Shown here in pieces: positions 32,962 through 42,105 of a DNA stretch of 64,000 nucleotides (its first letter is position 1; the number at the start of each line of letters is the position of its first letter). The stretch covers positions 59,238 through 123,237 of the forward strand of contig CANOLV010000006.1 of the NCBI GenBank assembly GCA_947567425.1, given 5' to 3'. The notes under the pieces were generated by a model. That model made no database searches. It was not told the DNA's origin and worked only from the letters and a program-made list of their open reading frames with translations. The stretch comes from an uncultured Porphyromonadaceae bacterium (GTDB lineage Bacteria > Bacteroidota > Bacteroidia > Bacteroidales > Muribaculaceae). Both the position numbers and the translations under genes were made by a program.

Positions 32962-33750
32962 TCAGCGGTTGTCGCTGTGGTTATAGTGGTTGAAAATGGA
33001 TTCCGACAATATTATGTATAGTTCGGCTTCTTCGCCGTCGAGCATTGCTTCGTGGCTTGCCATTATGGCTTTGTCACCGCGTCTGGCCGGTCCTGTCTGG
33101 CCGGTCTCCGGAGATATGGCCATGGCTTTTTCAAAAGTGGCAGATATCAGCGACCGGAACACGCTTATGTCGAGCCCGTCGGCTTTCAACAGTCCGTCGG
33201 CCTTCGACCACATGTAGTTGGTGAAGTTGCATGCGAACACCGCCGCTATGTGCAGCCTTTTTCGTCGGTCGGAATCGGCTTCGTATATGTGATCGGAAAT
33301 GAGTCCGGCGGTGGATTCGAGAAGCTTGCGTGCGCTGTCGGATGACGCTTCAATAAAGAACGGCACTTCCTTCATGTCGACCTCCGCTTCTTTGGAGAAT
33401 GTCTGGAGCGGATAAAGCACGCCGTGGGCATCTCCGACACCCTGCAACACGCCGGCAGGCGTAGATCCGGATGTATGCGCCCATACGCCCCCATATATGC
33501 CACGGAGCATTGAAGCGAGTCCGGCTATGGCATCGTCTTTTATGGATATGATGTAAAGGTCGGCACTTTTGTCGAGGTCGTCGAGGGAATCGACTGCTTG
33601 TGCGCCGACTTTGGATGCGAGTGTCGTGGCGGCTGGCAACCGATGGTTGTATATTTGGATTATGTCAGCCTTTTTTGACAATGACAGCGCAAGGTGCGTG
33701 GCTACGTTGCCGGCACCAAGGATGACGATTCGCGGGCGGAAAGCGGTCAT
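32962..33750 (-). CDS. DUF2520 / Rossmann-like NAD(P)-binding protein
   Basis: A 262-residue protein with an N-terminal Rossmann domain (RIVILGAGNVATHLALSLSKK, residues 6-26 in two runs: RIVILGAGNVATHLA and LSLSKK) followed by an all-helical DUF2520 C-terminal domain with HIAAVFACNFTNYMW and SPETGQTGPARRGD. The fold is that of F420/NADPH- and pyrroline-carboxylate reductase-like dehydrogenases; no substrate is known. The long frame begins at 33789 but the ATG at 33750 shares one base with the nitroreductase stop (TGATG), giving the compact Rossmann start. Operon partner of nitroreductase, kdsC and maf, an arrangement seen in other Bacteroidales as far as I recall. Confidence 0.86.
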   Translation of the reverse strand: MTAFRPRIVILGAGNVATHLALSLSKKADIIQIYNHRLPAATTLASKVGAQAVDSLDDLDKSADLYIISIKDDAIAGLASMLRGIYGGVWAHTSGSTPAGVLQGVGDAHGVLYPLQTFSKEAEVDMKEVPFFIEASSDSARKLLESTAGLISDHIYEADSDRRKRLHIAAVFACNFTNYMWSKADGLLKADGLDISVFRSLISATFEKAMAISPETGQTGPARRGDKAIMASHEAMLDGEEAELYIILSESIFNHYNHSDNR

Positions 33751-34286
33751 CAGCGTTCCTGCCAAGTTCCGATGTGGACTTTCTCCCAAAGCAGCTTCTC
33801 CGTGTTCTGCGGTTTCTTGGTCTCGTCGGGGTAGCCGAGGGTGATTATGCAGACTGGGAGAATGGTGTCGGGCATTTCAAGGATGTTCTGGACGTAAGTC
33901 TCCGACTCGATGTCGGTGGACGTGTAGCGTCCGCGTATCTGGATCCAGCATGAACCCAGTCCCAGATCCTGGGCCTGCAGCTGTATGTATGTGGCGGCGA
34001 TGGCGGCGTCTTCTATCCAGGGATCGCTCGCTTCAACGTCGGCCGCTACTACAATAGCCAGTGAACAGTGGGCTATAGGACCTGCTCCACCCTCCTTGCA
34101 TTTGCTTAATGCTTCGAGTTTGGCTGAGTCTTCTACGAGCACGAACTGCCACGGACGTGAACTTTTGGATGTGGGGGCCATGAGGGCGGCCTCCATGATA
34201 GTCTTGACTTTGTCGGCGGGAATTTCCTCTTCGGAGTACTTGCGAATGCTGCGCCGATTGACGATCAAGTCATGAAAATTTTCCAT
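33750..34286 (-). CDS. Nitroreductase family protein
   Basis: A 178-residue FMN-dependent nitroreductase-type enzyme. It shows the FMN-binding RRSIRKYSEEEIP near residue 12, MAPTSKSSRPWQFVLVED near 35 and GLGSCWIQIRGR near 113, the last being the conserved phosphate/isoalloxazine segment. Such enzymes reduce nitro, quinone or flavin substrates with NAD(P)H in the cytosol; the physiological substrate is unknown. It lies 12 bases after the HU-CCDC81 gene and its stop overlaps the DUF2520 start, so translation is probably coupled. Confidence 0.9.
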   Translation of the reverse strand: MENFHDLIVNRRSIRKYSEEEIPADKVKTIMEAALMAPTSKSSRPWQFVLVEDSAKLEALSKCKEGGAGPIAHCSLAIVVAADVEASDPWIEDAAIAATYIQLQAQDLGLGSCWIQIRGRYTSTDIESETYVQNILEMPDTILPVCIITLGYPDETKKPQNTEKLLWEKVHIGTWQER

Positions 34287-34298
34287 AGACTATGGGAT

Positions 34299-35291
34299 TT
34301 ATCGTTTGCAGACCCAAGCGTCGGGATAACGCCCGGACTTATTGAAGGAATTAGCTTCGGCATAAGTGGAGCCTGACGCCGCATAGACTCTGAATCGGCC
34401 GTCGGCTTCGAGCACTCCGAGATTCCTGGATTTGGAATGGTCGCGCACATATTCTTCGGCCAACTCTTTCGAAGGGAGCGAAGCCACGACAAGGAAGTAT
34501 TCGTCGTCGGGATTCAGTTTGCCACCGGCCATCGCGTCAGTATTAGCGTCAGACGCGGATAGTGTAGTGTCGATAGTGGCTACGGCATCTTCTATAGACG
34601 GTATGGCTATGTTAAGGCCGATATTGGGGGCGTCGTCAAACATCGGCGAATAAGCGTCGGCCGATGCGGTTTCGCCGATGGTTATGCCTATCGAAGCGCG
34701 GTTGGCGTCGTTGTCGATTATAGGGGTTGAAAGGGCGAATCCAAGCATCAGAAACACTGCGATCGATGCCGCTATTCTGGATATGCTTCTGCTTATCGGC
34801 AGATAGAATATCTCCTTTCGCGAGGAGTTTTCCTTTATGTCTGAGCTTTCAACAGCCGATAATTCGGTCAAAGTACGGATGCCAATGGGGGTGAATCCTG
34901 TGGATATCGGCGAGATATTGGTGGATTCGAATGGGTCGAACATGTAGGTCGAACTGTTTTCTTCGTTTATCCGAAGAATGCCAAGGCGGCCTAAAGCTAA
35001 TTCTTTTTGGGTGCGTATAAGTGCCTGTATTTCTTGAACCTGAACATTCACTCGGTTCATGGCCTCTTCGTAGGTAACACACTCTTTTCTGGCCACTGAG
35101 CTTACCAAAAGACCATCGTTATGTACGATTTCCGGATTGAACGACAAGTTTCTCGCAGGAGGGAATATGCGTCCTGACTGCTTATCTATGTACGCTGGAG
35201 TGCGACGCGCTATCAGCGCCCCGATTCCAGGTATCACCACGCATTCGTGGTGCAATATCAGGTATTCAATATGCCCTATTAAACTTATCAC
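34299..35291 (-). CDS. HU-CCDC81 and SPOR domain membrane protein
   Basis: A 330-residue protein. Residues 1-60 fit the bacterial HU-CCDC81 domain (ISLIGHIEYLILHHECVVIP, then GIGALIARRTPAY), a second copy of HU type follows (ECVTYEEAMNRVN, ALGRLGILRINEE, about 65-120), then one transmembrane helix near 182-200 and a C-terminal SPOR domain (YFLVVASLPSKELAEEYV to the end) that binds denuded peptidoglycan at division sites. An ATG at 35318 opens a longer frame, but a consensus promoter (35296-35326) lies inside those codons; the GTG at 35291 gives the family's usual beginning and would sit at the transcript start. It heads the operon with nitroreductase, DUF2520, kdsC and maf. Confidence 0.85.
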   Translation of the reverse strand: MISLIGHIEYLILHHECVVIPGIGALIARRTPAYIDKQSGRIFPPARNLSFNPEIVHNDGLLVSSVARKECVTYEEAMNRVNVQVQEIQALIRTQKELALGRLGILRINEENSSTYMFDPFESTNISPISTGFTPIGIRTLTELSAVESSDIKENSSRKEIFYLPISRSISRIAASIAVFLMLGFALSTPIIDNDANRASIGITIGETASADAYSPMFDDAPNIGLNIAIPSIEDAVATIDTTLSASDANTDAMAGGKLNPDDEYFLVVASLPSKELAEEYVRDHSKSRNLGVLEADGRFRVYAASGSTYAEANSFNKSGRYPDAWVCKR

Positions 35292-35295
35292 GTTA

Positions 35296-35326
35296 CAAAG
35301 ATAGCTACTTTGCGCCATATATCAAA
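35296..35326 (-). promoter_or_regulatory. Promoter of the HU-CCDC81 operon
   Basis: On the minus strand TTTG (35323-35326), 19-base spacer, TATCTTTG (35296-35303): both elements match consensus. It ends 5 bases before a GTG codon, which sets the start and predicts a leaderless mRNA. Confidence 0.75.
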
Positions 35327-35337
35327 GAAGTCCGGAA

Positions 35338-36819
35338 TTATTTTGACCAAAAGGCCGGTGTGAACAGGATTAGCACCGTGAACAGTTCCAGACGGCCGAT
35401 AAGCATAAGGAACGACAAAACCCATTTCCCGAGATCCGGAATGACATCGTAGCCCATGCCTCCGACGCCTGTGACTCCGGCCCCCAGACCAATGTTGGAC
35501 ACGCAGGAGAATGAACTGAAAAAGGCATCGACTATCGGTATGCCTATGGCGGTGAGTAGGATTCCTCCGAAAGCTATGACCATTACATATATGCATAGGA
35601 ATGCAATAACTTTGTCGACAGTCTCCGGCGACATTATTGAGCCGTTGATCCTGACGGATCGTATGGCATTGGGGTGTACTGACCGGTAAAGCTCATTATT
35701 GGTGTTTTTAAGCAGGTAAAGCAACCGGTCGATTTTTGCACCGCCACTCGTGGATCCTGCGCATGCGCCGAAAAACATCAGTATGAACACAAGAGCGAGG
35801 ACGAATGGCCCCCATGTCTCGAAGTTGTTGGCTGTCAGTCCTGTGGACGACATGGTGGTGACGATCTGAAATAGCGGGTCTATAGTGATGTCTTCCCAGG
35901 AATAGGCTTTCCCTGCCGTAGCGATGGCGATTACAAATGCCACGAACGACAGGACTATGATTTTTATGTAGGCCACGAAAGTATCGTTGCGCCATATAGC
36001 TTTAAGGTCGCCGTGGGCACCTTTGTAGATAAGGCTGAAGTTGACGCCTCCAAGAAACATAAATAAGGTGACAACAATCTTCACGTAGTTCGAGTCCCAG
36101 AATCCGATACTGTTGTCGCGAGTAGAGAATCCTCCGGTCGACATAGTAGACAGAGCATGGCAAATGCTGTCGAATAGATTCATCGGGCCTAACCACAGGA
36201 GTCCGAACAGAATAATGGTCAGGATGAAGTATATCGACCAAAGTCCTTTTGCAGTCTGGCTTATGCGCGGTCTGAGCTTTTCATGGGTGATTCCGGTCAC
36301 TTCGGCGTTGAACATCTGCATGCCTCCCGAGTAATTTAGCATCGGAAGCACGGCAAGAGTGAACAGGATTATTCCCATACCGCCGAGCCATTGGGTGAGG
36401 CATCGCCAAAGGTTGATGCCGTGTGAGAGCGTCTCCACGGTCGGATATACGGTGGACCCTGTGGTGGTGAATCCCGACATGGTCTCGTAAAAAGCATCTG
36501 TTACTCCTATCGGGGTATCGCATAGCATAAACGGAATCATTCCGAAGAATGAGAACACGACCCATACCGATGCGGTAAGCAGGAATCCTTCGCGTTTGGC
36601 CATGCTCGGCGATGCCGGACGGATGCAGAATGTCATCAATGCACCGCAGATTATGGTCACGGCAAATGCGGCTGCGAACGCCCAAACATCAGACTCTCCG
36701 TAGATTATACATGTCAACAGAGGAATGGACATAAAGGACCCTTCGATCATAAGCAGCCACCCGAGCACTCGCAGCAGCATGGGGTAGTTGATTCGTCGGG
36801 TGTTACTGAATGTGAGCAT
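35338..36819 (-). CDS. trkH: Trk-type potassium uptake membrane subunit
   Basis: A 493-residue TrkH/KtrB-type channel subunit with four M1-P-M2 repeats; the selectivity loops are marked by GFTTTGSTVYPTV, STMSTGGFSTRDN, MSSTGLTANNF and FSCVSNIGLGAGVTG. It conducts K+ inward under control of the TrkA ring. GGAKIDRLLYLLKNT lies at the cytoplasmic gating segment. The longest frame begins at 36948 inside trkA; the ATG at 36819 (MLTFSNTRR) follows the trkA stop by 22 bases and gives a normal N-terminus. Fourth gene of the small membrane protein-dxs-trkA-trkH operon; the next operon's promoter begins about 12 bases beyond its stop. Confidence 0.93.
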   Translation of the reverse strand: MLTFSNTRRINYPMLLRVLGWLLMIEGSFMSIPLLTCIIYGESDVWAFAAAFAVTIICGALMTFCIRPASPSMAKREGFLLTASVWVVFSFFGMIPFMLCDTPIGVTDAFYETMSGFTTTGSTVYPTVETLSHGINLWRCLTQWLGGMGIILFTLAVLPMLNYSGGMQMFNAEVTGITHEKLRPRISQTAKGLWSIYFILTIILFGLLWLGPMNLFDSICHALSTMSTGGFSTRDNSIGFWDSNYVKIVVTLFMFLGGVNFSLIYKGAHGDLKAIWRNDTFVAYIKIIVLSFVAFVIAIATAGKAYSWEDITIDPLFQIVTTMSSTGLTANNFETWGPFVLALVFILMFFGACAGSTSGGAKIDRLLYLLKNTNNELYRSVHPNAIRSVRINGSIMSPETVDKVIAFLCIYVMVIAFGGILLTAIGIPIVDAFFSSFSCVSNIGLGAGVTGVGGMGYDVIPDLGKWVLSFLMLIGRLELFTVLILFTPAFWSK

Positions 36820-36841
36820 ATTCGGTCGTTTCAAAAGGAAA

Positions 36842-38176
36842 TCAGTAGAAAAGCCGTTCGATCTTGTGGAGGGCGCCGGACAGGCAGAACACCACCACGT
36901 TGTCGCCGGGTTCGATAACCGTGTTTCCCGACACGAGCATCCCGACACCGTTTCTGACCAGTCCGGCGATGGTCATTCCATGGGGCAACGACAGGTCTCT
37001 TACCCGTCCGCGGGTGATCTTACTTTTAGGCTTTACTTCAATTTCGGCCACTTCCGCGTCGGCCATGGCAAGGCATTTGGTGGTCGTGACGTCGGAGTCC
37101 AAAAGTATCTGGAATATTTTGCTGGATGCAAGCAACTTCTTGTTGATTATTGTTCCTATGTTCAGTCCCTCGGCTTCCGAGATGAACTGCAGGTCCTCAA
37201 CTTCGGCTATTGTCTTTTTTATTCCAAGTTCCTTTGCGGTCAGACATGTCAGGATATTTGTCTCTGAACTGTCGGTCAATGCTACGAATGCATCGTAGTC
37301 CGTTATGCTCTCGTCGCGCAACACCTCGATGTCTCTGGCGTCGCCCTGCACGATGTCGCAGTTGGGGCATTTTTCGGGCAGAGCGCGGCATTTGGCCTTG
37401 TTATTCTCGATTATTTTGAATTTAAATTCGCCTTCAGCCAGGGCGGCGAGCCGGATGGCTATCCTGCTTCCTCCCATGATGAGCACTTTGCGTATGCGGT
37501 GGTGGGTCTTTCCGCAGATGTCGAGCAGGTCGTCGACATGGCTTCGTGTAGTGGCGAAATAAAGTATGTCGTTCAGCAATATCCTGTCGTCGCCACGCGG
37601 GATGATGGTCTCATGCTTGCGTTTGATGGCCGCTACGTGGAAATTATGTTCGGTCATGGCGAACTCTTTAAGCTGCATGCCGATTATTCTTGCCGTATCG
37701 CGGATTTTCACGCCGACTATTATCAGTTGACCGCCATGCAGTTCAAACCAGTGTCTGACCCACGAACGCCTCAGGGCCGTGATGATCTCCTGTGCGGCGA
37801 GATATTCCGGATAAATCAGCGCATTTACACCCAGGTCTGTGAAGAACCCGCGGTTGGTCATGTCCTGAAATTCGTAATTGTCGATTCTGGCCACAGTCTT
37901 TTTCGCTCCCAGACTCTTTGCCATGGCACAGGCCACTACGTTGCTGGTCTCGTCGGGGGTGACGGCTATGAACAGGTCACATCTGTCTACTCCGGCTTCT
38001 TTGAGCGACTTAAACGATATGGGATTGCCCCGAAGTGTCATCAGATTGTAGTTGGCATCGATATCGGCAAGACGTTCGCGGTTGTCGTCGATGAGGATTA
38101 TGTCCTGTTCCTCCCGCGATAACAGTTTGGCAAGATGCGATCCCACCTCGCCGGCTCCGGCTATAACTATCTTCAT
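36842..38176 (-). CDS. trkA: Trk system potassium uptake regulatory protein TrkA
   Basis: A 444-residue cytoplasmic protein with two RCK units. RCK-N 1 starts [18 protein letters not shown] with the acidic end IDDN, and RCK-N 2 starts [17 protein letters not shown] near residue 230; each is followed by a TrkA-C domain (about 140-220 and 360-444). TrkA binds NAD(H)/ATP and gates TrkH. Its ATG overlaps the dxs TGA by four bases, and trkH follows 22 bases later. Confidence 0.94.
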   Translation of the reverse strand: MKIVIAGAGEVGSHLAKLLSREEQDIILIDDNRERLADIDANYNLMTLRGNPISFKSLKEAGVDRCDLFIAVTPDETSNVVACAMAKSLGAKKTVARIDNYEFQDMTNRGFFTDLGVNALIYPEYLAAQEIITALRRSWVRHWFELHGGQLIIVGVKIRDTARIIGMQLKEFAMTEHNFHVAAIKRKHETIIPRGDDRILLNDILYFATTRSHVDDLLDICGKTHHRIRKVLIMGGSRIAIRLAALAEGEFKFKIIENNKAKCRALPEKCPNCDIVQGDARDIEVLRDESITDYDAFVALTDSSETNILTCLTAKELGIKKTIAEVEDLQFISEAEGLNIGTIINKKLLASSKIFQILLDSDVTTTKCLAMADAEVAEIEVKPKSKITRGRVRDLSLPHGMTIAGLVRNGVGMLVSGNTVIEPGDNVVVFCLSGALHKIERLFY

Positions 38177-40098
38177 ACCTTATCGTGTGTTAGTTTGAGT
38201 ATGGATTCGTATATGGCGTCTGAATCCATACGGCATTGAGCCATGAGTTCAGGCACAGTTCCATGCTCAACGAATTCGTCGGGCACTCCAATGCGTATTA
38301 CCTCGGGATGGTAGCCATGGTCGTTCATCCATTCCTGCACGGCCGATCCGAATCCGCCGTCGCGCATTCCGTCTTCGACAGTTATTATCGGGCATCCGGA
38401 TTCACCGACTTCTTTAAGTATGGATTCATCCATAGGCTTCAGGAATATCATGTCGTAGTGGGCTATAGAAACGGCAGGCTGCTCGTCGGCCATGCGCTTG
38501 ATGGCTTTTGAAGCCTCGGAGGCCATCGTGCCGATGGTGAGCACGGCCAGATCAGAACCGCTGTTAAGTTTGCGTCCCTTACCTATTTCCAAGGCTTTCA
38601 GCGGTGTATGCCAGTCAGGATTGGATCCTTTGCCGCGGGGATATCTTATGACGAAAGGCCCCGAATCGGATGCCTGCGAAGTGTACATAAGATCGCGGAG
38701 GGTCTCTTCGTCGGCCGGGGCCGAGATGATTAGTCCGGGAATGGAACGAAGGTAGCATAAATCGAACACTCCATGGTGGGTCACGCCGTCTTCGCCGACT
38801 ATCCCGGCCCGGTCAATGCAGAATGTCACCGGAAGATGCTGTATGGCCACATCATGGATGATGTGGTCGAATGCCCTTTGCAGGAATGAAGAGTATATGG
38901 CGCAGAAAGGCTTCATGCCGTCTTTGGCGAGACCGCCGGCAAACGTGACGGCGTGTCCTTCGGAAATTCCGACATCGAATACCCTTTCAGGCATCTCCTC
39001 CTGAAGTATGCTCATGGAAGTGCCGGAGGGCATTGCCGCCGTTATTCCGATGATTTTATCGTTTTGCCGGGCGAGTTCGAGCAGTGTCTGCCCGAATACG
39101 TCCTGGTATTTTGCAATAGTATCGGCTTTCGGATCGGAAATCTTTTTGCCCGTGGCGGGATCGAATTTTCCGGGTGCGTGCCATGATGCCGGATCGGACT
39201 CGGCCGGTTTGTAGCCTTTGCCCTTTACCGTTCGCAGATGAAGGAGCTTTGGCCCTTCTATGTCCTTTATGTCTGACAGTACTCTGACCACTTTGTCGAT
39301 GTCATGTCCGTCGAACGGCCCGAAATATCGCAGGTTGAGTCCTTCGAATATATTCTGCTGGTGGCCGATTATTGACTTCAGGCTATTGTTGAAGCGTAGA
39401 ATGAAGTTTTTTTGCTTGTCTGTGACGAGGTGCATCTTTTTCAACAGCCTGTATAGCTTGAACCGGAAGTTGTTGTAAGCTTTAGTGGTGTTGAGATGAG
39501 TCAGGTATGAATTCAATGCACCGACGTTGTGGTCGATCGACATGTCATTGTCGTTGAGTATTATCAGAAGGTCGTTAGGCGTATTGGTAGCATTGTTCAG
39601 ACCTTCAAACGCAAGCCCTCCGCTGATCGAGGCATCGCCGATCACGGCTACGACATTGCGTTTAGGCGATTCGCCTTTAAGTTTAGATGCCACGGCCATT
39701 CCGAGCGCCGCCGATATGGAGTTGGAGGCATGTCCGGCCGTGAATGTGTCATATTCACTTTCAGCCGGATTGGGGAATCCGCTTAGGCCACCTTTTTTTC
39801 TGTTGGTATGGAATGATTCAAGACGTCCGGTGAGCAGTTTGTGTCCGTAAGCCTGATGGCCTACATCCCATACGATGCGGTCGTATGGAGTGTCGAACAC
39901 GTAGTGTAGGGCCACGGTCAATTCGACAGCACCCATGCTTGACGCGAAATGACCGGGATTGGAGGAGAGCGTGTTTATCAGAAATTCCCTTATTTCGCTA
40001 CACACTTCCGCCAATTGACCGGAGTCCATCCGGCGTAGATCGGCTGGCGATTTGATTTTTGAAAGTAATGTATATTTACGGTCGTCAGGCTTTTCCAT
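38173..40098 (-). CDS. dxs: 1-deoxy-D-xylulose-5-phosphate synthase
   Basis: A 641-residue thiamine diphosphate enzyme that condenses pyruvate and glyceraldehyde-3-phosphate, the first step of the MEP isoprenoid route (ispE of the same pathway is at 55.4 kb). Visible motifs are [21 protein letters not shown] in two parts (PGHFASSMG and VELTVALH), [11 protein letters not shown], the ThDP/Mg motif [15 protein letters not shown] to LNDNDMS, the catalytic-glutamate region [15 protein letters not shown] and [11 protein letters not shown]. The usual length is 620-640. An ATG at 40143 lies far inside the preceding small gene; the one at 40098 ([12 protein letters not shown]) overlaps it by only 14 bases. 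Confidence 0.95.
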   Translation of the reverse strand: MEKPDDRKYTLLSKIKSPADLRRMDSGQLAEVCSEIREFLINTLSSNPGHFASSMGAVELTVALHYVFDTPYDRIVWDVGHQAYGHKLLTGRLESFHTNRKKGGLSGFPNPAESEYDTFTAGHASNSISAALGMAVASKLKGESPKRNVVAVIGDASISGGLAFEGLNNATNTPNDLLIILNDNDMSIDHNVGALNSYLTHLNTTKAYNNFRFKLYRLLKKMHLVTDKQKNFILRFNNSLKSIIGHQQNIFEGLNLRYFGPFDGHDIDKVVRVLSDIKDIEGPKLLHLRTVKGKGYKPAESDPASWHAPGKFDPATGKKISDPKADTIAKYQDVFGQTLLELARQNDKIIGITAAMPSGTSMSILQEEMPERVFDVGISEGHAVTFAGGLAKDGMKPFCAIYSSFLQRAFDHIIHDVAIQHLPVTFCIDRAGIVGEDGVTHHGVFDLCYLRSIPGLIISAPADEETLRDLMYTSQASDSGPFVIRYPRGKGSNPDWHTPLKALEIGKGRKLNSGSDLAVLTIGTMASEASKAIKRMADEQPAVSIAHYDMIFLKPMDESILKEVGESGCPIITVEDGMRDGGFGSAVQEWMNDHGYHPEVIRIGVPDEFVEHGTVPELMAQCRMDSDAIYESILKLTHDKV

Positions 40099-40267
40099 TT
40101 CCGTTATTAAAGTATTTTTTATATAAAGGTATGAACACGACACCCCCTGAAATTATCATAGTCAGCAGGGTCCATCCGTTCAGACCGCGTCCGGCGATTA
40201 GAAAGTAGCATAGCAACAGCCATAGCGCAGTCAGACATGCCAGCCTGAAAATCGTGTAACCGTTCAT
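40085..40267 (-). CDS. Small two-helix membrane protein upstream of dxs
   Basis: A 60-residue protein with two hydrophobic segments ([20 protein letters not shown] and [16 protein letters not shown]) separated by a short polar turn GRGLNGW, and a basic, asparagine-rich tail (KKYFNNGNG). It overlaps the start of dxs by 14 bases and begins about 95 bases after a divergent promoter region, so it is probably the first gene of the dxs-trkAH transcript. I do not recognise a family. Its membrane nature and overlap make it more credible than a random open frame of this size. Confidence 0.6.
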   Translation of the reverse strand: MNGYTIFRLACLTALWLLLCYFLIAGRGLNGWTLLTMIISGGVVFIPLYKKYFNNGNGKA

Positions 40268-40365
40268 ACATTAATCTTGTTTTAGAGTGTATCTAATGAT
40301 CCGATATAAATTGAAAGGCGCGCCGAAATCCGGTAAATATCGTGCCACAACGAGCCTTTACGCCA

Positions 40366-40373
40366 CAAAGATA
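40366..40373 (-). promoter_or_regulatory. -7 element for the small membrane protein-dxs-trkAH operon
   Basis: The minus strand reads TATCTTTG, matching TAnnTTTG, leaving a leader of about 95 bases. No good -33 element was seen. Confidence 0.5.
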
Positions 40374-40395
40374 CGAAACATTATTGAAATTTGAG

Positions 40396-40403
40396 TAATT
40401 TTG
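40396..40403 (+). promoter_or_regulatory. -7 element for the licD operon
   Basis: TAATTTTG matches TAnnTTTG; a leader of about 75 bases leads to licD. It lies only 22 bases from the oppositely directed -7 element at 40366-40373, so the two promoters share their upstream DNA. Confidence 0.5.
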
Positions 40404-40483
40404 CAACTGTGTTGGCGGACATGGACGATAACTGCACGGCTCCATGACCGCAGTATAATAAATGGACTCTAAAATCAGATATA

Positions 40484-41323
40484 ATGGCTAATTATGACAT
40501 AAGGACTCTGCAGATGCGCATATTGGATATATTGCTGGCATTTGACAAAGTATGTACGGAACATGGTTTGCGTTATTGCATATGCGGCGGCACGATGATC
40601 GGGGCTGTCCGCCATAAAGGGTTTATACCATGGGACGACGACCTTGACGTGTCGATGCCGCGGCCTGACTATGAACGTCTGATCGCGCATGCCTCGGAGT
40701 GGCTTCCAAGTCCGTTGGAGTTTGTCTGCGCCGAGAACGATCCGGAATATCCATTGCCGTTCGGCAAGATTCAGGATGCGTCGACTACCTTAATAGAGCG
40801 TCCGCACCTCTATTATCTCGGAGGATGTTATATAGATATATTTCCGTATGACGGTTTTGCCGACAATAAACTGGTGCGCTGGTGGCAATGCGCCAAATAT
40901 GCATATTACAGGAAATGTCTTTATCTGGTGCACCGCGACCCGTACAAGCATGGACGCGGACCAAGTTCTTGGGTGCCGCTTCTGGTGCGCAAGATGTACA
41001 CGATGCATGGTCTGCAGAAGCGTATACGCAGGATACTGACAAAGAATGATTATGACAAAGCCACTCTGGCTTCGAGCTATACCGACGGCTATAAGAAGGC
41101 CTTTCCGAAGAGAATATGCGACCACTACGGCCCATACGAGTTTGAGGGGCATACCGTCCAGGGTATAGTGGACTATGATCCATATCTTAAGGTGATGTAT
41201 GGCGATTACATGCAGATTCCGCCGGAGGACAAGCGGGTTCAACATAATTTCTACCATCTTGACCTCGAACACCCGTACCGCGATTATAGAGGTGACGATA
41301 AGGAGTCGTACAGAAGTAAATGA
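40484..41323 (+). CDS. LicD family phosphotransferase
   Basis: A 279-residue LicD-type nucleotidyltransferase-fold protein. The core motif is GLRYCICGGTMIGAVRHKGF near residue 28-47, followed by IPWDDDLDVSMPRPDYERL with its metal-binding aspartates. LicD enzymes move phosphorylcholine or other phospho-groups from a CDP donor onto surface glycans. There is no signal peptide or membrane helix, as expected. The final TGA overlaps the next ATG by four bases, so it is coupled to the HipA-like kinase gene. The real phospho-donor and acceptor are not visible. Confidence 0.9.
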   Translation: MANYDIRTLQMRILDILLAFDKVCTEHGLRYCICGGTMIGAVRHKGFIPWDDDLDVSMPRPDYERLIAHASEWLPSPLEFVCAENDPEYPLPFGKIQDASTTLIERPHLYYLGGCYIDIFPYDGFADNKLVRWWQCAKYAYYRKCLYLVHRDPYKHGRGPSSWVPLLVRKMYTMHGLQKRIRRILTKNDYDKATLASSYTDGYKKAFPKRICDHYGPYEFEGHTVQGIVDYDPYLKVMYGDYMQIPPEDKRVQHNFYHLDLEHPYRDYRGDDKESYRSK

Positions 41324-42105
41324 GAGAGATAAGACATCAGTCGGTGGTCAGGTATATAACCCCGCTCAGAGAGGGCGGTTCACTTCCGGCATTGGCGGAA
41401 GCCGACGACGGGTTTAAATATGTGATAAAATTCCGTGGTGCCGGCCATGGCAAGAAAGCGCTTGTGGCGGAACTTATAGGAGGCGAAGTGGCGCGTGCTC
41501 TCGGATTCAGAGTCCCGGAGTTGATATTTGCCGACGTGTCGGAGCATTTCGGACGTACGGAGGGGGATGAGGAGATTCAGGATCTTCTTCGTGCCAGCCG
41601 AGGACTGAACCTTGGGATGCATTACCTGTCGGGTTCGGTTACGGTGAATCCGTATATCAACGGCATAGATGAGATGACTGCATCTAAAATAGTATGGCTT
41701 GATGCATTTCTGACTAATGTCGACCGGACTTTCCGCAACACCAACATGCTTATCTGGAATAAAGAACTATGGCTTATCGACCATGGTGCATCGCTGTACT
41801 TCCATCATGCCTGGACGGATCCGGATAAAAGTGCGCTGTCGCCTTTTGTTTATATCAAGGATCATGCTTTGCTGCCGAGGGCGTCGCGTCTGGCAGAGGC
41901 CGACAAGGAACTGCGTCAACGGATCACGCCCCGGACGCTTGAGCGTATAGTGGACATGGTGCCGGATGAATGGCTCGATTATGACGGGCTGGATCTGTCG
42001 GCTGATGATGTCAGGCGTGTGTATAAGCGGTTTCTGACGGAGAGATTGAAAAATAGTGGCATATTTGTAAAACAGGCGATAGATGCACGACAGACACTTA
42101 TATGA
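41320..42105 (+). CDS. HipA-like (HipA_2) kinase-fold protein
   Basis: A 261-residue protein that resembles the shorter HipA-like kinases rather than full HipA toxins. An ATP-binding lysine is likely in FKYVIKFRGAGHGKKALVAE (about residues 30-49), the catalytic loop is WLDAFLTNVDRTFRNTNMLI near 126-145 with D and N in place, and the metal-binding segment is LWLIDHGASLYFHH near 150. The N-terminal HipB-contact domain of HipA is missing. It is translationally coupled to licD upstream and overlaps the DUF3037 gene downstream by 23 bases. HipA-like/DUF3037 pairs recur in many bacteria but, as far as I know, have no assigned function. Confidence 0.82.
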   Translation: MREIRHQSVVRYITPLREGGSLPALAEADDGFKYVIKFRGAGHGKKALVAELIGGEVARALGFRVPELIFADVSEHFGRTEGDEEIQDLLRASRGLNLGMHYLSGSVTVNPYINGIDEMTASKIVWLDAFLTNVDRTFRNTNMLIWNKELWLIDHGASLYFHHAWTDPDKSALSPFVYIKDHALLPRASRLAEADKELRQRITPRTLERIVDMVPDEWLDYDGLDLSADDVRRVYKRFLTERLKNSGIFVKQAIDARQTLI

